From positions 372,001 through 436,000 of the forward strand of contig NZ_JAHSTS010000003.1 in assembly GCF_019145435.1 (NCBI RefSeq): a stretch of 64,000 nt of DNA, given 5' to 3'. Shown here in pieces: positions 10,255 through 20,512 of the stretch. This stretch comes from Pseudomonas ekonensis. Lineage in GTDB: Bacteria > Pseudomonadota > Gammaproteobacteria > Pseudomonadales > Pseudomonadaceae. Made by a program: the position numbers and the translations under genes. The notes under the pieces are model-generated. The model did not search any database and had not been told where the DNA came from. It was given only the letters and a program-made list of their open reading frames with translations. The first letter of the stretch is position 1. Every line of letters begins with the position of its first letter.

Positions 10255-11232
10255 TCAGCGCACCTGCACCACCACCTTGCCCACCGCCTTGCGCTGGCCC
10301 AGGTCATTGATCGCCTGCGCCGCCTCGCTCAGCGGATATGCCTGCGACACCAGCGGCTTGAGCTTGCCTTCGGCGAACCAGCCGAACAGCCGCTGGAAGT
10401 TCGCGGCGTTGTCCTGGGGCTGGCGCTGGGCGAAGGAGCCCCAGAACACGCCGAGCACCGCCGCGCCCTTGAGCAGCGCGAGGTTGACCGGCAGTTCAGG
10501 GATGCGCCCGCTGGCGAAGCCCACCACCAGCAGGCGGCCGTTCCAGGCGATGGCGCGGATGGCCTGGTCGAACAGGTCACCGCCGACCGGGTCGTAGATC
10601 ACGTCGGCGCCCTGGCCGTCGGTGAGGCGCTTGATCTCGTCCTTGAGGCTGGTTTCGCTGTAGTTGATCAGTTCGTCGGCGCCGGCGGCCTTGGCCACCG
10701 CGAGCTTTTCCGCGCTGCTGGCGGCGGCGATCACCCGGGCGCCCAGGGCCTTGCCGATCTCCACGGCGGCCAGGCCGACGCCGCCGGACGCGCCGAGCAC
10801 CAGCAGGGTTTCGCCCGGCTGCAGATTGCCGCGCTGCGTGAGGGCGTGCATCGAGGTGCCGTAGGTCATGCTGAAGGCGGCGGCCGTCCTGAAGTCCATC
10901 GACGGCGGGATCGGCAGCACGTTGTAGCCCGGCACCGCGACTTGCTCGGCGAAGCTGCCCCAACCGGTCAGCGCCATCACCCGGTCGCCGACCTTGAGGT
11001 GGCTGACCTTTTCCCCGACTTCACGCACCACGCCGGCCGCCTCGCCCCCCGGCGAAAACGGGAAGGGCGGCTTGAACTGGTACTTGCCCTCGATGATCAG
11101 CGTGTCCGGGAAATTGACCCCGGCGGCGTGCACCTCCAGCAGGATTTCGTTCTTTTTCGGGGCAGGGCTGGCGACCTCTTCCAGCACCAGCGATTCGGCG
11201 GGGCCGAAGGCTTTGCACAGCACGGCTTTCAT
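10255..11232 (-). CDS. Zinc-independent NADPH:quinone oxidoreductase (MDR family)
   Basis: 325 residues from ATG 11232. An N-terminal GroES-like domain (MKAVLCKAFG, GVNFPDTLIIEGKYQ) is followed by a Rossmann domain with VLGASGGVGLAAVEIGKALG. It has the length and motifs of quinone oxidoreductases (Qor-like) and lacks the cysteines of zinc alcohol dehydrogenases. It likely reduces quinones or reactive enones with NADPH; the true substrate is unknown. Its 3' end lies 17 bases from that of the convergent phosphatase gene. Confidence 0.85.
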   Translation of the reverse strand: MKAVLCKAFGPAESLVLEEVASPAPKKNEILLEVHAAGVNFPDTLIIEGKYQFKPPFPFSPGGEAAGVVREVGEKVSHLKVGDRVMALTGWGSFAEQVAVPGYNVLPIPPSMDFRTAAAFSMTYGTSMHALTQRGNLQPGETLLVLGASGGVGLAAVEIGKALGARVIAAASSAEKLAVAKAAGADELINYSETSLKDEIKRLTDGQGADVIYDPVGGDLFDQAIRAIAWNGRLLVVGFASGRIPELPVNLALLKGAAVLGVFWGSFAQRQPQDNAANFQRLFGWFAEGKLKPLVSQAYPLSEAAQAINDLGQRKAVGKVVVQVR

Positions 11233-11382
11233 CAGGGCTATTCCTTTGGGAGTGATGGCCGATAAGTGTAGGTGTGGCCGTCGACGGGTCAACGAGCATG
11301 CCCGGCCCTGATAGTCCGCCATAAGCTTGTGCTTGCGCGGCGGGCCGTTATGCTAGGCCGCAAACCGGATAAGGAGCGAATT

Positions 11383-11790
11383 GTGAAAGCGTGGATCATG
11401 TTGTTGCTGGCCCTGTCTCTGCCTGTGGCAGCGCTGGCCGAAGAAGCCAAAGAAGGCGAGGCGCCGAAGGTCAACTACATCACCCTGAGCCCGCCGTTCG
11501 TGGGCAACTACGGGCTGGACGGCACGCCGAAGCTGAAGGTCTACAAGGCCGATGTGGCGCTGCGCGTGACCGGCGAGGAGTCGACCAAGCTGGTCAAGGC
11601 CAACGAGCCGCTGATCCGCAACCAGCTGGTGGCGCTGTTCGCCCAGCAGACCACCGACGCGATGGGCAGCATCGAAGGCAAGGAAAAGCTGCGTCAGGAA
11701 GCCTTGAAGCAGACCCAGCAAGTGATGAATGACGAGACTGGCAAGCCGGTGGTCGAGGATCTGTTGTTCAACAACCTGATCATTCAGTAA
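11383..11790 (+). CDS. FliL-like protein, exported
   Basis: 135 residues from a GTG at 11383, supported by AAGGAG 5 bases upstream and by a clear signal peptide starting at this codon (hydrophobic core LLLALSLPVAALA). The mature part (YITLSPPFVGNY, KVYKADVALRV, VEDLLFNNLIIQ) resembles the periplasmic domain of the flagellar stator-associated protein FliL. No flagellar genes are nearby, so this is a FliL-family paralogue of unknown role rather than FliL of the motor. Confidence 0.7.
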   Translation: MKAWIMLLLALSLPVAALAEEAKEGEAPKVNYITLSPPFVGNYGLDGTPKLKVYKADVALRVTGEESTKLVKANEPLIRNQLVALFAQQTTDAMGSIEGKEKLRQEALKQTQQVMNDETGKPVVEDLLFNNLIIQ

Positions 11791-11814
11791 GGCATTCGGT
11801 GTCCGGGCGGGCCT

Positions 11815-11911
11815 GATCGCGAGCAGGCTCGCTCCCACTGGATCCAGGGTGATCACGACTTTGTGGTTCAACACAGATCCATTGCGGGAGCGAGCTTGCT
11901 CGCGATGGCGT
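11815..11911. repeat. REPIN (two REP sequences in inverted orientation)
   Basis: ATCGCGAGCAGGCTCGCTCCCA (from 11817) and GGGAGCGAGCTTGCTCGCGAT (to 11907) face each other around a roughly 50-base spacer, between the FliL-like gene and the EVE gene. Confidence 0.85.
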
Positions 11912-11930
11912 TTTCAAAGGCGCCAACACG

Positions 11931-12383
11931 CTACGGTTTCAACGCGATCACCGCCGCCCACTGCTCGGCCGTCACCGGCATCACCGACAGCCGCGAGCCC
12001 TTCTGCACCAGTGGCATCTCGGCCAGCGCGGTTTGCTGCTTCAGATAATCCAGCTTCAACACCCGGGTAAACGTTTCGACGTGGGCGACATCGATCGCAC
12101 TCCAGGCGTTTTTCTCCGGCGTGGCTTTGGGGTCGAAGTAATGGCTTTCCGGTTCCAGTGCGGTGGGATCCGGGTACGCGGCTTCGATGATCTTGCCGAT
12201 CCCGGCAATGCCTGGCTCCGGGCAGCTGGAGTGATAGAAGAAGAACAGGTCGCCGACCGCCATGGAACGCAGGAAATTGCGCGCCTGATAGTTGCGCACG
12301 CCGTCCCAGCGCGCCTTGCCGAGTTGCTGCAGGCCTTTGATCGAGAGCTCGTCGGGTTCGGATTTCATCAGCCAATAGGCCAT
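11931..12383 (-). CDS. EVE domain protein
   Basis: 150 residues, essentially one EVE domain (AYWLMKSEPDELS, WDGVRNYQARNFLR, VGDLFFFYHSS, VMPVTAEQW). EVE domains belong to the PUA-like fold and bind modified bases in RNA or DNA; stand-alone proteobacterial versions resemble human THYN1. No modification or restriction gene is near it, so it is probably a housekeeping nucleic-acid binder. In Pseudomonas it usually lies near the 5-formyl-THF cyclo-ligase gene, as here. Confidence 0.9.
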   Translation of the reverse strand: MAYWLMKSEPDELSIKGLQQLGKARWDGVRNYQARNFLRSMAVGDLFFFYHSSCPEPGIAGIGKIIEAAYPDPTALEPESHYFDPKATPEKNAWSAIDVAHVETFTRVLKLDYLKQQTALAEMPLVQKGSRLSVMPVTAEQWAAVIALKP

Positions 12384-12579
12384 GGTTCTTGCTCCTCGCA
12401 GAGGTCGTCGGGCAGGTCGTCGGCAATTTTATGACAAACCGACGGTCGGTTGACGTCAGCGTTTGCGCGGCGGTTCACGTTGTCGCAAAATGCCGGCCTT
12501 TAAAGCTTGACGCTGCTGCACGGCTACGAACGGAAACCGCTGCTGTCATCGTGATGATGTGCCTTGAGGGGGGCAATCG

Positions 12580-12735
12580 ATGAAACGCAAACCGGATTTG
12601 CTTTGGACTTTGGTGATCTTGTTCGGTCTCGGCGTCGTGACCACCGGTTATGCGCAGAGCCTGTGGGCCAACAAGGCCGACGCACCGGTCGAAGTGGCGC
12701 AGCAGGTTCAGCAGTCGACCGCCTTCAAGCGCTGA
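12580..12735 (+). CDS. Small single-span membrane protein, unknown function
   Basis: 51 residues from ATG 12580, preceded by GAGGGGGG. A charged start MKRKPD is followed by one hydrophobic segment (LLWTLVILFGLGVVTTGYA), then a short polar tail ending VQQSTAFKR. It fits in the gap between the EVE gene and the convergent cyclo-ligase gene. I do not recognise a named family; conservation in Pseudomonas at this site is likely but not checked. Confidence 0.6.
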   Translation: MKRKPDLLWTLVILFGLGVVTTGYAQSLWANKADAPVEVAQQVQQSTAFKR

Positions 12736-12774
12736 ACCCCTCTTGCCGCGACGCCGCCGTCTCCCTCGCGGCGT

Positions 12775-13380
12775 CTATTGCGCCACGTACCATGCCTTGT
12801 CCGTGACCGTGCCCTGCAACGGCACATCCCAACTGGCCTGCGCCAGACGCCCGACCTTCTGACACTCATGGGCCAGCCCCAGCAGCACCGGCTTGCGCCA
12901 GCTCTTGCGTCGGGCCAGATAGGCCAGACTGCGGTCGTAGAAGCCGCCGCCCATCCCCAGGCGTCCGCCGACATCGTCAAACCCCACCAACGGCAGCAGC
13001 ACCAGATCCAGCGCCCAGATCCTGCGCTGGCGGGCCGGGTTGATCCGCGGTTCGAGGATGCGGAAACGGTTGGGCGCAAGCTTCTCGCCGGGGCGGATGC
13101 GCTGGAACACCATCTTGGTCCGCGGCCAGGCGCTCAGCACCGGCAGGTAGGTGGCCTTGCCCCGGCGCTGGGCGGCGCGCAGCAACAGGCGCGGGTCGAT
13201 CTCGCCGTCGGTGGGCAGGTACAGGGAAACGTGCCTGGCCCGGCGGAACTGCGGGTGCTGCGCCAGTTGCCGGTACAGGCCTTCGGCGGCCTCGCGTTGC
13301 TGGCTCGGCGTCAGCGAGCGGCGGGCCTTGCGCAGCTGTCGGCGCAATTGGGGGCGGGTCGGCGGCGCGGGTTCGGTCAT
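12775..13380 (-). CDS. ygfA: 5-formyltetrahydrofolate cyclo-ligase
   Basis: 201 residues. The family signature GGGFYDRSLAY and the ATP-binding RRQLRKARRSL region near the N-terminus are present, along with VLLPLVGFDDVGGRLGMG. It converts 5-formyl-THF to 5,10-methenyl-THF using ATP. It lies directly downstream of 6S RNA on the same strand, the ssrS-ygfA arrangement conserved across gammaproteobacteria, where transcription through the 6S terminator can reach it. Confidence 0.95.
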   Translation of the reverse strand: MTEPAPPTRPQLRRQLRKARRSLTPSQQREAAEGLYRQLAQHPQFRRARHVSLYLPTDGEIDPRLLLRAAQRRGKATYLPVLSAWPRTKMVFQRIRPGEKLAPNRFRILEPRINPARQRRIWALDLVLLPLVGFDDVGGRLGMGGGFYDRSLAYLARRKSWRKPVLLGLAHECQKVGRLAQASWDVPLQGTVTDKAWYVAQ

Positions 13381-13417
13381 GGTTCGGCTTCGGCGAAGGG
13401 GTGCGAAAACGTACGCA

Positions 13418-13454
13418 TAAAAAATCCGATGCCGGCATGCACCGGCATCGGATT
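13418..13454 (-). terminator. Intrinsic terminator behind 6S RNA
   Basis: On the minus strand a 13-base stem (13423-13435 with 13442-13454) with a 6-base loop is followed by TTTTTTAT. It lies between 6S RNA and ygfA. Confidence 0.88.
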
Positions 13455-13456
13455 CG

Positions 13457-13640
13457 AATCAGGCTCCCCGGATGAGCCGCTGTCGACTTAGCCCTTGAAC
13501 CCGAGAGTTCAAGGTGGAGGATGCAGTAGGCTTTAAGGCTTTCCGTCTGGCGGACATGCACACCAGCCCAACGTGCAACCCCCAGGGTAGTGCAAATCGG
13601 CTCAGGGACATCGTCAACTGGCAAGCACCCCAGGGAGTGC
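13457..13640 (-). ncRNA. ssrS: 6S RNA (ssrS)
   Basis: The interval between zapA and ygfA on the minus strand has no gene but is the known site of ssrS in gammaproteobacteria. TGAGCCG (13596-13602) can pair with CGGCTCA (13474-13480) to form the closing stem around the central bubble. A -10-like TATACT (13645-13650) puts the 5' end near 13638-13640, giving about 184 nt, the expected size. 6S RNA mimics an open promoter and sequesters sigma-70 RNA polymerase in stationary phase. Exact ends are estimated. Confidence 0.88.
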
Positions 13641-13669
13641 CGCGAGTATACCTCAAGCGTCCCGGCGAA

Positions 13670-13987
13670 TCAGCCCTTGCTGACGTCCGGATCGGTGGCC
13701 AGCACCAGATCGACGCGTTCGAGCAGGTCGCGCACCTGCTCGCGGGTCGAGCCGCTGGCCTGCAGGGCCGGGCGGTCTTCCTTGTGCAGCAGGTCGTGGG
13801 TGATGTTCAGCGCGGCCATCACGGCGATGCGGTCGGCGCCGATGACCTTGCCGCTGCTGCGGATCTCGCGCATCTTGCCGTCCAGGTAGCGGGCGGCGCT
13901 GATCAGGTTGCTGCGCTCTTCCTGGGGGCAGATGATCGAATACTCTTTGTCGAGGATCTGCACGGTGACGCTATTGCTTGAACTCAT
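13670..13987 (-). CDS. zapA: Cell division protein ZapA
   Basis: 105 residues, typical length. The N-terminal VTVQILDKEYSIICP and the C-terminal coiled-coil region with MREIRSSGKVIGADRIAVM match ZapA, which bundles FtsZ protofilaments at the division ring. It overlaps the upstream coiled-coil gene by 4 bases (ATGA), so the two are translationally coupled. It sits just upstream of 6S RNA, as in other gammaproteobacteria. Confidence 0.95.
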   Translation of the reverse strand: MSSSNSVTVQILDKEYSIICPQEERSNLISAARYLDGKMREIRSSGKVIGADRIAVMAALNITHDLLHKEDRPALQASGSTREQVRDLLERVDLVLATDPDVSKG

Positions 13988-14202
13988 GAGTCTTGCTCCA
14001 GGGCCTTGAGACGCGAAATCATCGATTCGACCTTACGCCGGGCGATTTCGTTTTTTTCAATGAGATGCGCGCGTTCCTCGCGCCAGGTCTTTTCCTGAGC
14101 TGTTAAGAGTGCGTTTTGCCTCTTAAGTTGCTCGACTCGGTCAATCAGCAGTTCGAGTCTGGCCATCAGCGCTTGCAGGTCGATGTCTTCCATTGTGTCC
14201 AC
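13984..14202 (-). CDS. ZapB-like coiled-coil protein (TIGR02449 type)
   Basis: 72 residues, nearly all amphipathic helix with heptad pattern (DLQALMARLELLIDRVEQLK and later IARRKVESMISRLKALE). It is co-transcribed with zapA, overlapping it by 4 bases. This matches the small conserved family found upstream of zapA in Pseudomonas. A division-ring role like ZapB is suggested by context, not proven. Confidence 0.85.
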   Translation of the reverse strand: MDTMEDIDLQALMARLELLIDRVEQLKRQNALLTAQEKTWREERAHLIEKNEIARRKVESMISRLKALEQDS

Positions 14203-14328
14203 TGATTTCGTGTCTGACGGAGGCGGGCGCCTGGCTGGCGGTCAGCCTTTAATGGTCTTGGCGGGTCTGTCGATGTAGGATACAAGGCCTTCATTCTAGA
14301 CATAGCGCCGTCTGGCGCCTAGCTGCCC

Positions 14329-14889
14329 ATGCCCATTCAGAATTCCCCTTATCAAGCCTTCGCCACCCTGCTGAGCGCCAGCGGCCATCCCGTCTCGCCC
14401 GCCGAACTGCACGGCCTGCTGCTCGGCCGCAGTTGCGCCGGCGCCGGCTTCGACGTCGACGGCTGGCTGAGCGACGTGGCCTCCCTGCTCGAGACCGAGC
14501 CCCAGGACAACGTGCGCAACGCCCTGATCGGCCTCCAGGAAATGGTCAAGAGCGAACTGACCGGCGAAGACATGACCGTGGTCCTGCTGCTGCCGACCGA
14601 CGACGCGCCGCTGGCCGAACGCGCCGCCGCGCTGGGCCAGTGGTGCCAGGGCTTCATTTCCGGTTTCGGCCTGAACTCGCCCGACCGCAGCAGCCTGAGC
14701 ACCGAAGCCACCGAAGTGCTGCAGGATCTGGTCGCGATCTCCCAGGTCCAGGATGCGCTGGAAGACTCCGAAGACGGCGAAAGCGACTACATGGAAGTCA
14801 TGGAGTACCTGCGGGTCGCTCCGCTCTTGCTGTTCACCGAAACCAACAAGCAGGCTGGCGCACCGGCCGCCAAGCCTTCTCTGCACTGA
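14329..14889 (+). CDS. ygfB: YgfB/UPF0149 family protein
   Basis: 186 residues. [31 protein letters not shown] and [13 protein letters not shown] are hallmark YgfB segments. The protein is all-helical. In P. aeruginosa YgfB is reported to repress alpA-linked ampDh3 expression and so affect beta-lactam resistance; its role here is inferred from homology. It heads the ygfB-pepP-ubiH-DUF4442-ubiI operon, 28 bases before pepP, and is divergent from the zapA operon. Confidence 0.92.
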   Translation: MPIQNSPYQAFATLLSASGHPVSPAELHGLLLGRSCAGAGFDVDGWLSDVASLLETEPQDNVRNALIGLQEMVKSELTGEDMTVVLLLPTDDAPLAERAAALGQWCQGFISGFGLNSPDRSSLSTEATEVLQDLVAISQVQDALEDSEDGESDYMEVMEYLRVAPLLLFTETNKQAGAPAAKPSLH

Positions 14890-14916
14890 TCGCCGAACAG
14901 GGACGTCCGTCTGCCC

Positions 14917-16247
<1,331 letters not shown>

Positions 16248-16251
<4 letters not shown>

Positions 16252-17435
16252 GCCGGGTCAATCTGGCGATCATCGGCGGCGGCCTGGTCGGCGCCAGCCT
16301 GGCGTTGGCCCTGCAGGCCGGGGCCAAGGCCCGGGGCTGGAAAATCGTGCTGATCGAACCGTTCGCCCCCGGCGACACCTGGCAGCCGAGCTACGACGCC
16401 CGGTCGTCGGCGCTGTCGTTCGGCTCGCGGCAGATCTATCAGCGGCTGGGCGTGTGGCAGGAGATCTCCCGCCGCGGCGAGCCGATCAAGCAGATCCATG
16501 TGTCCGACCGCGGACGCTTCTCCACCGCCCGCCTGTCGGCGATGGAAGAGGGCGTGCCGGCCCTCGGTTACGTGGTGGAGAACGCCTGGCTCGGCCAGTG
16601 CCTGTGGCAGCACCTGGACAAGGACGTGATCAGCTGGCGCTGCCCGGCGGAGGTCACGCGCCTGGAGCCTTTGCCCGACGGTTACCGCCTGACCCTCAAC
16701 GACGAGACCACGGTCGAGTGCGACCTGGCGGTGCTCGCCGACGGCGGCCGTTCCGGCCTGCGCGAGCAGTTGGGCATCAACGTGCGCAAGCGTCCGTACA
16801 ACCAGAGCGCGCTGATCGCCAACATCACCCCCAGCGAAGCGCACAACGGCATGGCGTTCGAGCGTTTCACCGACGACGGCCCGATGGCCCTGCTGCCGCT
16901 GCCGGAGAACCGCTGCGCGCTGGTATGGACACGGCTGGGGATGGACGCACAGCGCCTGGCCGGCCTCAGCGAGCGGGATTTCCTCAGCGAGCTGCAAGGT
17001 GTGTTCGGCTATCGCCTCGGCACCCTGAAGCAGGTCGGCGCCCGGCACCTGTACCCGTTGGCGCTGGTGGAGGCCGAAGAGCAGGTGCGCCCGCACCTGG
17101 CCGTGCTCGGCAATGCCGCCCACAGCCTGCACCCGATCGCCGGGCAAGGCTTCAACCTGTCCCTGCGCGATGCCGATGCGCTGGCGGCCGCGCTGCTGGC
17201 CAGCGACCAGCCGTTGGGCGATTTCGCCACGCTGCAGGCCTACCGCGAACGCCAACGCCTGGACCAGACCCTCACCGTGGGCTTCTCCGATCAGGTCACC
17301 CGCCTGTTCGGCAGCACCCAGCCCCTGGTGGCGCTGGGGCGCAGCATCGGCCTGCTCGGCCTCGACCTGCTGCCGCCGGCCAAGCGCTGGTTCGCCCGCC
17401 AGGCCATGGGGCTGGGGACGCGGCCGGATGCGTAA
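16248..17435 (+). CDS. ubiH: 2-octaprenyl-6-methoxyphenol hydroxylase UbiH
   Basis: 395 residues. It begins with the FAD-binding GGGLVGASLALAL, has the DG motif in VLADGGRSGLREQLG, and the second FAD motif VLGNAAHSLHPIAGQGFNL. It is a class A flavoprotein monooxygenase that hydroxylates the ubiquinone ring at C4. It overlaps pepP upstream and the DUF4442 gene downstream. UbiH is told from UbiI by position (directly after pepP) and by sequence feel; the two could in principle be swapped. Confidence 0.92.
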
Positions 17436-17913
17436 GTGGCTGATGCGCCGCTTCGGCAAGGCGCGGCTGATGCGCTGGTTCCTGACGCTCTACCCGCCGT
17501 ACCTGGGCGCCGGCGTCCGGGTGCGGCACATCAGCGATGACTTTCGCGACATCCGGGTGTCGATGGGGTTGGGCCGGCACAACCGCAACTACGTCGGCAC
17601 CCAGTTCGGCGGCAGCCTGTATTCGATGGTCGACCCGTTCTTCATGCTGATGCTGATGGAGAACCTCGGACCGCGCTACATCGTCTGGGACAAGGCCGCC
17701 GATATCGATTTCATCTCACCGGGCAAGGGCCCGGTGTTCGCAAGGTTCAGCATCGACGACGCGCTGCTGGACGACGTCCGCCGGCAGACCGCCAACGGCG
17801 ACAAGTACCTGCCGCAGTTGCAGGTCGACATTCATGACGGCGCCGGCACCCTGGTGGCGCGGGTCGGAAAAACCCTTTACGTGCGGCTCAAGCCGCAAGC
17901 GAGACAGGCCTAA
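17428..17913 (+). CDS. DUF4442 hotdog-fold protein
   Basis: 161 residues from ATG 17428, overlapping the ubiH stop by 8 bases. HNRNYVGTQFGGSLYSMVDP is a conserved motif of DUF4442, a hotdog-fold family related to thioesterases. Its place between ubiH and ubiI is conserved in Pseudomonas, which suggests but does not prove a link to quinone or acyl-CoA metabolism. The substrate is unknown. Confidence 0.82.
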   Translation: MRKWLMRRFGKARLMRWFLTLYPPYLGAGVRVRHISDDFRDIRVSMGLGRHNRNYVGTQFGGSLYSMVDPFFMLMLMENLGPRYIVWDKAADIDFISPGKGPVFARFSIDDALLDDVRRQTANGDKYLPQLQVDIHDGAGTLVARVGKTLYVRLKPQARQA

Positions 17914-17916
17914 AGC

Positions 17917-19140
17917 ATGGAAATGCGCGCAGATCTGCTGATTGTCGGAGCCGGAATGGTCGGCAGCGCCCTGGCGCTGGCGTTGCAGGGCAGCGGGCTG
18001 GAAGTCCTGCTGCTCGACGGCAGCCCGTTGAGCGTCAAACCCTTCGATGCGCAGGCACCGTTCGAACCGCGGGTCAGCGCCCTGTCGGCGGCCAGCCAGC
18101 GCATCCTCGAACGCCTGGGCGTGTGGGACGGCATCGTCCAGCGGCGCACAAGCCCGTACACCGACATGCACGTCTGGGACGGCAGCGGCACCGGGCAGAT
18201 CCATTTCTCGGCCAGCAGCGTGCATGCCGGCGTGCTCGGCCACATCGTCGAGAACCGCGTGGTGCAGGACGCCTTGCTCGACCGCCTGCACGACTGCGAC
18301 CTGGGCCTGTTGGCCAATGCCCGGCTGGAGCAGATGCGCCGCTCCGGCGACGACTGGCTGCTGACCCTGGCCGACGGCCGCACCTTGCGCGCGCCGCTGG
18401 TGATCGCGGCGGACGGCGCCCACTCGGCGGTGCGCCGCCTGACCGGCGTCGCCACCCGCGAATGGGATTACATGCACCATGCCATCGTCACCAGCGTGCG
18501 CAGCACCCGGCCGCACCGGACGACCGCGTGGCAGCGCTTCACCGACCACGGCCCGCTGGCGTTTCTGCCGCTTGAGCGTGACGGACAGCAGGACTGGTGC
18601 TCGATCGTCTGGTCCACCACCCCAAGCGAGGCCGAGCGCCTGATGGCGCTGGATGAAACAGCGTTCTGCCGGGAGCTGGAGCGGGCGTTCGAAGGTTGCC
18701 TGGGCGAGGTCGTCAGCGCCGATCCGCGCCTGTGCGTGCCGTTGCGCCAACGGCACGCCAAGCGATACGTGGCCGAAGGCCTGGCGCTGATCGGCGATGC
18801 GGCGCACACCATTCACCCGTTGGCCGGGCAGGGTGTGAACCTCGGTTTCCTCGACGCCGCCGTGCTGGCCGAAGTGCTGCTGCAGGCGGCCGGACGCGGC
18901 GAACGCCTGGCGGACGTGAAAACGCTGAGCCGCTACGAGCGCCGGCGGATGCCGCACAACCTGGCGCTGATGGCGGCGATGGAAGGCTTCGAGCGCCTGT
19001 TCCAGGCCGATCCGCTGCCGCTGCGCTGGTTGCGCAACACCGGGCTGAAGATGGTGGAGCAGATGCCGGAGGCCAAGGCGATGTTCGTGCGCCAGGCGCT
19101 GGGGCTGACCGGGGACCTGCCGGATCTGGCCAAGGCCTGA
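17917..19140 (+). CDS. ubiI: Ubiquinone C5 hydroxylase UbiI (VisC)
   Basis: 407 residues. FAD motif VGAGMVGSALALALQGSG at the N-terminus, ADGAHSAVRRLTG in the middle and LIGDAAHTIHPLAGQGVNL for ribityl binding. UbiI hydroxylates C5 of the ubiquinone ring, needing O2 and NAD(P)H. It is the last gene of the ygfB-pepP-ubiH operon and starts 3 bases after the DUF4442 stop. Paralogous to ubiH in the same operon. Confidence 0.92.
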   Translation: MEMRADLLIVGAGMVGSALALALQGSGLEVLLLDGSPLSVKPFDAQAPFEPRVSALSAASQRILERLGVWDGIVQRRTSPYTDMHVWDGSGTGQIHFSASSVHAGVLGHIVENRVVQDALLDRLHDCDLGLLANARLEQMRRSGDDWLLTLADGRTLRAPLVIAADGAHSAVRRLTGVATREWDYMHHAIVTSVRSTRPHRTTAWQRFTDHGPLAFLPLERDGQQDWCSIVWSTTPSEAERLMALDETAFCRELERAFEGCLGEVVSADPRLCVPLRQRHAKRYVAEGLALIGDAAHTIHPLAGQGVNLGFLDAAVLAEVLLQAAGRGERLADVKTLSRYERRRMPHNLALMAAMEGFERLFQADPLPLRWLRNTGLKMVEQMPEAKAMFVRQALGLTGDLPDLAKA

Positions 19141-19155
19141 GAAGGGCGTTGGCCC

Positions 19156-19197
19156 TGTGGCGAGGGAGCTTGCTCCCGCCGGGTCGCGAAGCGGCCC
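19156..19197. repeat. REP-like repeat, GTGGCGAGGGAGCTTGCTCCC type
   Basis: A copy of the TGTGGCGAGGGAGCTTGCTC repeat with trailing GGGTCGCGAAGCGGCCC. It is the same family as the cluster at 20377-20457, so repeats flank the binding-protein gene on both sides. Confidence 0.8.
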
Positions 19198-19346
19198 TGG
19201 CATTCGCCGGCCGCCGTTGCCGCCGAAAGCGTCCTTTTGATTCCGCCGTGCAACATCTGGTAACTCCTTCGAACAGCGTTCGATTGAGTCGGTAAATGTG
19301 AGTCCTTATCATTTGGCCCACTTTTCCCGACCGAGAGACCGCTCCC

Positions 19347-20351
19347 ATGTTGGCATCCAAGCGTCTTCTGACCGCACTGGCCCTGACCCTGATCGGCAGC
19401 ACCGCCGCCCAGGCCGCTGACGAGGTGGTGGTCTACTCCTCGCGCATCGACGAACTGATCAAGCCGGTGTTTGACGCCTACACCGCCAAGACCGGGGTGA
19501 AGATCAAGTTCATCACCGACAAGGAAGCGCCGCTGATGCAGCGGATCAAGGCCGAAGGCGACAACGCCGTCGCCGACCTGCTGCTGACCGTCGACGCCGG
19601 CAACCTCTGGCAGGCCGAGCAGATGGGCATTCTCCAGTCGTTCACCTCGAAGGCCATCGACGCCAACATTCCGCAGCAGTACCGCGCCTCCAGCCATGCC
19701 TGGACCGGCCTGAGCCTGCGCGCCCGCACCATCGCCTACTCCACCGAGCGGGTGAAGCCGGGCGAACTGACCACCTACGAAGCCCTGGCCGACAAGAACT
19801 GGGAAGGCCGCCTGTGCCTGCGCACGGCGAAGAAGGTCTACAACCAGTCGCTGACCGCCACGATGATCGAGACCCACGGCGCCGAGAAGACCGAGAAGAT
19901 CCTCAAGGGCTGGGTCAACAACCTGTCCACCGACGTGTTCTCCGACGACGTCGCGGTGCTGGAGGCGATCAACGCCGGCCAGTGCGACGTGGGCATCGTC
20001 AACACCTACTACTACGGCCGGCTGCACAAGCAGAAGCCTGACCTGCCGGTGAAGCTGTTCTGGCCGAACCAGGCGGACCGCGGCGTGCACGTCAACCTGT
20101 CGGGCATCGGCCTGACCAGGCACGCGCCGCACCCGGAAGCGGCCAAGGCGCTGGTGGAGTGGATGACCACGCCTGAGGCGCAGAAGATCTTCGCCGACGT
20201 GAACCAGGAGTTCCCGGCCAACCCGGCGGTGAAACCGTCCGAGGAAGTGGCGGCCTGGGGTCAGTTCGTGGCCGACACCCTGCCGGTGGAAGTGGCGGGC
20301 AAGCGCCAGGCCGAAGCGATCCGGATGATGGACCGGGCCGGCTGGAACTGA
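19347..20351 (+). CDS. Ferric-iron type ABC transporter, periplasmic binding protein
   Basis: 334 residues. Signal peptide ([17 protein letters not shown]) then mature [19 protein letters not shown], the start typical of FbpA/SfuA/AfuA ferric-binding proteins. NTYYYGRL carries the paired Tyr residues that ligate Fe(III) in this family. It delivers iron to the permease encoded 161 bases downstream. No ATPase gene is in the window. Putative sulfate/thiosulfate binding is a less likely alternative. Confidence 0.86.
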   Translation: MLASKRLLTALALTLIGSTAAQAADEVVVYSSRIDELIKPVFDAYTAKTGVKIKFITDKEAPLMQRIKAEGDNAVADLLLTVDAGNLWQAEQMGILQSFTSKAIDANIPQQYRASSHAWTGLSLRARTIAYSTERVKPGELTTYEALADKNWEGRLCLRTAKKVYNQSLTATMIETHGAEKTEKILKGWVNNLSTDVFSDDVAVLEAINAGQCDVGIVNTYYYGRLHKQKPDLPVKLFWPNQADRGVHVNLSGIGLTRHAPHPEAAKALVEWMTTPEAQKIFADVNQEFPANPAVKPSEEVAAWGQFVADTLPVEVAGKRQAEAIRMMDRAGWN

Positions 20352-20376
20352 TCCGCGCCGTAACGAGGGCGTCCGC

Positions 20377-20457
20377 CTGTGGCGAGGACGCTTGCTAGTG
20401 GTGAGGGAGCTTGCTTGTGGCGAGGAAGCTTGCTCCCGCCGGGCCGCAAAGCGGCCC
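20377..20457. repeat. Cluster of three REP-like copies
   Basis: Three adjacent degenerate copies: 20377-20396, 20397-20415 and 20416-20457. Only the last carries the full GGGCCGCAAAGCGGCCC tail. They lie between the binding-protein and permease genes. Confidence 0.78.
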
Positions 20458-20512
20458 CTCATCTGAATGCCCCAACCCCGCTGCACCGACCACACATCTT
20501 TAGAGATCCGCT

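Noticed and set aside
11383..11790. True flagellar FliL
   Set aside because: It has a cleavable-looking signal peptide rather than a membrane anchor with cytoplasmic tail, and no flagellar neighbours; called FliL-like only.
11931..12383. EVE domain gene as part of a restriction or anti-phage island
   Set aside because: Flanked by core genes in conserved Pseudomonas order, with no restriction, methylase or phage genes near it.
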